From assembly GCA_023254055.1 (NCBI GenBank), contig JALQYN010000065.1, positions 20,695 through 84,694 on the forward strand: 64,000 bases of DNA. The letters are read 5' to 3'. The DNA comes from Polaribacter sp. (lineage in GTDB: Bacteria; Bacteroidota; Bacteroidia; Flavobacteriales; Flavobacteriaceae). The notes beneath the pieces were generated by a model that saw only the letters and a list, made by a program, of their open reading frames with translations, was not told the DNA's origin and ran no database searches. Position numbers and translations under genes: made by a program. Positions 63,378-64,000 of this stretch are shown here, piece by piece (the first letter of the stretch is position 1; the number at the start of each line of letters is the position of its first letter).

Positions 63378-64000
63378 AATATACATACTCATTTTAATAG
63401 GAACCCTTTCTTTTCAAGTAAAGGCTCAGCAGATTTTAACAAAAAAAGAAGCGTTAAAAATTACGTTAGAAAATAATTACGGAATTAAAATTGCAACCAA
63501 TAATATTGCAATAGCAAAAAACAATAAAAATATTTTAAATGCTAATTTTTTACCAACGGTATCAGCATCTACCGGAACAAATTATAGAAGAGACAATCAA
63601 GAAATAACAAGACAAGATGGAAGCTCTACAAGTGTTGATGGAGCGGTGACAAAATCATACAACGCATCTGTAAATTTAAACTATACAATTTTTGATGGCT
63701 TAGGAAGAAAATACAATTACGAAGCATTAAAAGAAACCTATAATTTATCAGAGCTGCAAGCAAGAGAAACCATAGAAAATACGTATTTGCAATTGTTTAC
63801 ACTGTATTTTCAAATTGCTAGATTGTCAGAAAACAACAACAATTTAAAAGAGGCTCTAAACATCTCTAAGCAACGTTTAGAAAGAGCAAAATACAAACAT
63901 CAATATGGACAATCAACCAAACTAGAATTATTGAATGCAGAAGTAGATGTAAATAATGATAGTATTGCGTTTATCAATTCTAAGCAACAATATTTAAATG
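63367..64000 (+). CDS. TolC-family outer-membrane efflux protein, N-terminal part
   Basis: A frame from ATG 63367 that runs off the right edge (211 residues). Signal peptide (MKHKIYILILIGTLSFQVKA), then LTKKEALKITLENNYGIKIA, NAEVDVNNDSIAFINSKQQY and other TolC-type heptads. It overlaps the RND stop by 11 bp. With MFP and RND it completes a second tripartite pump; order here is MarR-MFP-RND-TolC, the reverse of the first pump's TolC-MFP-RND. Confidence 0.9.
   Translation, partial: MKHKIYILILIGTLSFQVKAQQILTKKEALKITLENNYGIKIATNNIAIAKNNKNILNANFLPTVSASTGTNYRRDNQEITRQDGSSTSVDGAVTKSYNASVNLNYTIFDGLGRKYNYEALKETYNLSELQARETIENTYLQLFTLYFQIARLSENNNNLKEALNISKQRLERAKYKHQYGQSTKLELLNAEVDVNNDSIAFINSKQQYLN

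Noticed and set aside
1..64000. search for CRISPR arrays, transposases, tRNA and rRNA genes, and phage genes
   Set aside because: No regularly spaced direct repeats, transposase motifs, tRNA cloverleaf-like segments or phage structural genes were recognised by eye; a dedicated tRNA scan could still find one I missed.

Overview
The window is AT-rich chromosomal DNA that looks like a marine member of the Flavobacteriaceae (Polaribacter/Tenacibaculum-like). The evidence is the Bacteroidetes-type -7 promoter box TAnnTTTG in front of many genes, a PorZ-type protein with a type IX secretion (T9SS) C-terminal domain next to recO, an ECF sigma/FecR/TonB-receptor cell-surface signalling cassette, and several SusC-like or CarboxypepD-reg-type TonB receptors. 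I see no rRNA, tRNA, CRISPR array, insertion sequence or prophage. Genus-level placement is an inference.

Layout. 1-8.6 kb: the start of an NhaC-type Na+/H+ antiporter, a flavin-type split-barrel protein, an MFS exporter, an ACT-domain protein divergent from aspartokinase, gpsA, and a flippase-dut-hypothetical-PspC run. 8.6-15.5 kb: recA, an RluE-type pseudouridine synthase, rpiB, a roughly 520-bp gene-free AT-rich gap carrying several DnaA-box-like 9-mers, a lipid kinase, and rnr with an apparent in-frame repeat insertion. 15.5-26.8 kb: a GIN-domain protein, tatA, YbjQ/SPFH, gltX, a giant DUF4175 protein, then ybeY-mnmG-methyltransferase. Here mnmG is flanked by two parS-like palindromes, which, with the DnaA boxes, suggests the replication origin may be close.

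26.9-32.6 kb: a DoxX protein, a lipoprotein built of alternating 36/37-residue repeats, and a divergent ECF sigma-FecR-TonB transducer cassette. A shared 10-bp element upstream of both the lipoprotein gene and fecR suggests that the sigma factor drives both. 32.6-47.1 kb is mostly housekeeping (holB, pgk, trpS, plsC, recO, tesB) with porZ and a second TonB receptor.

47.2-64 kb is the most interesting part. A Crp/Fnr-type regulator is followed by a cytochrome c-thioredoxin-small membrane protein operon, an OprC/NosA-like copper TonB receptor operon on the other strand, a DUF2202 ferritin-like lipoprotein, and a TolC-MFP-RND efflux operon ending in a possible PII-like protein and a DUF2892 protein. 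Three of these units carry the palindrome GTAAC-N4-GTTAC at exactly the same distance (22 bp) from a TAnnTTT(G/A) box. That is the geometry of class II Crp/Fnr activation, and I propose they form one regulon, probably for copper/redox or low-oxygen stress. A second, MarR-controlled RND efflux operon follows and runs off the right edge.
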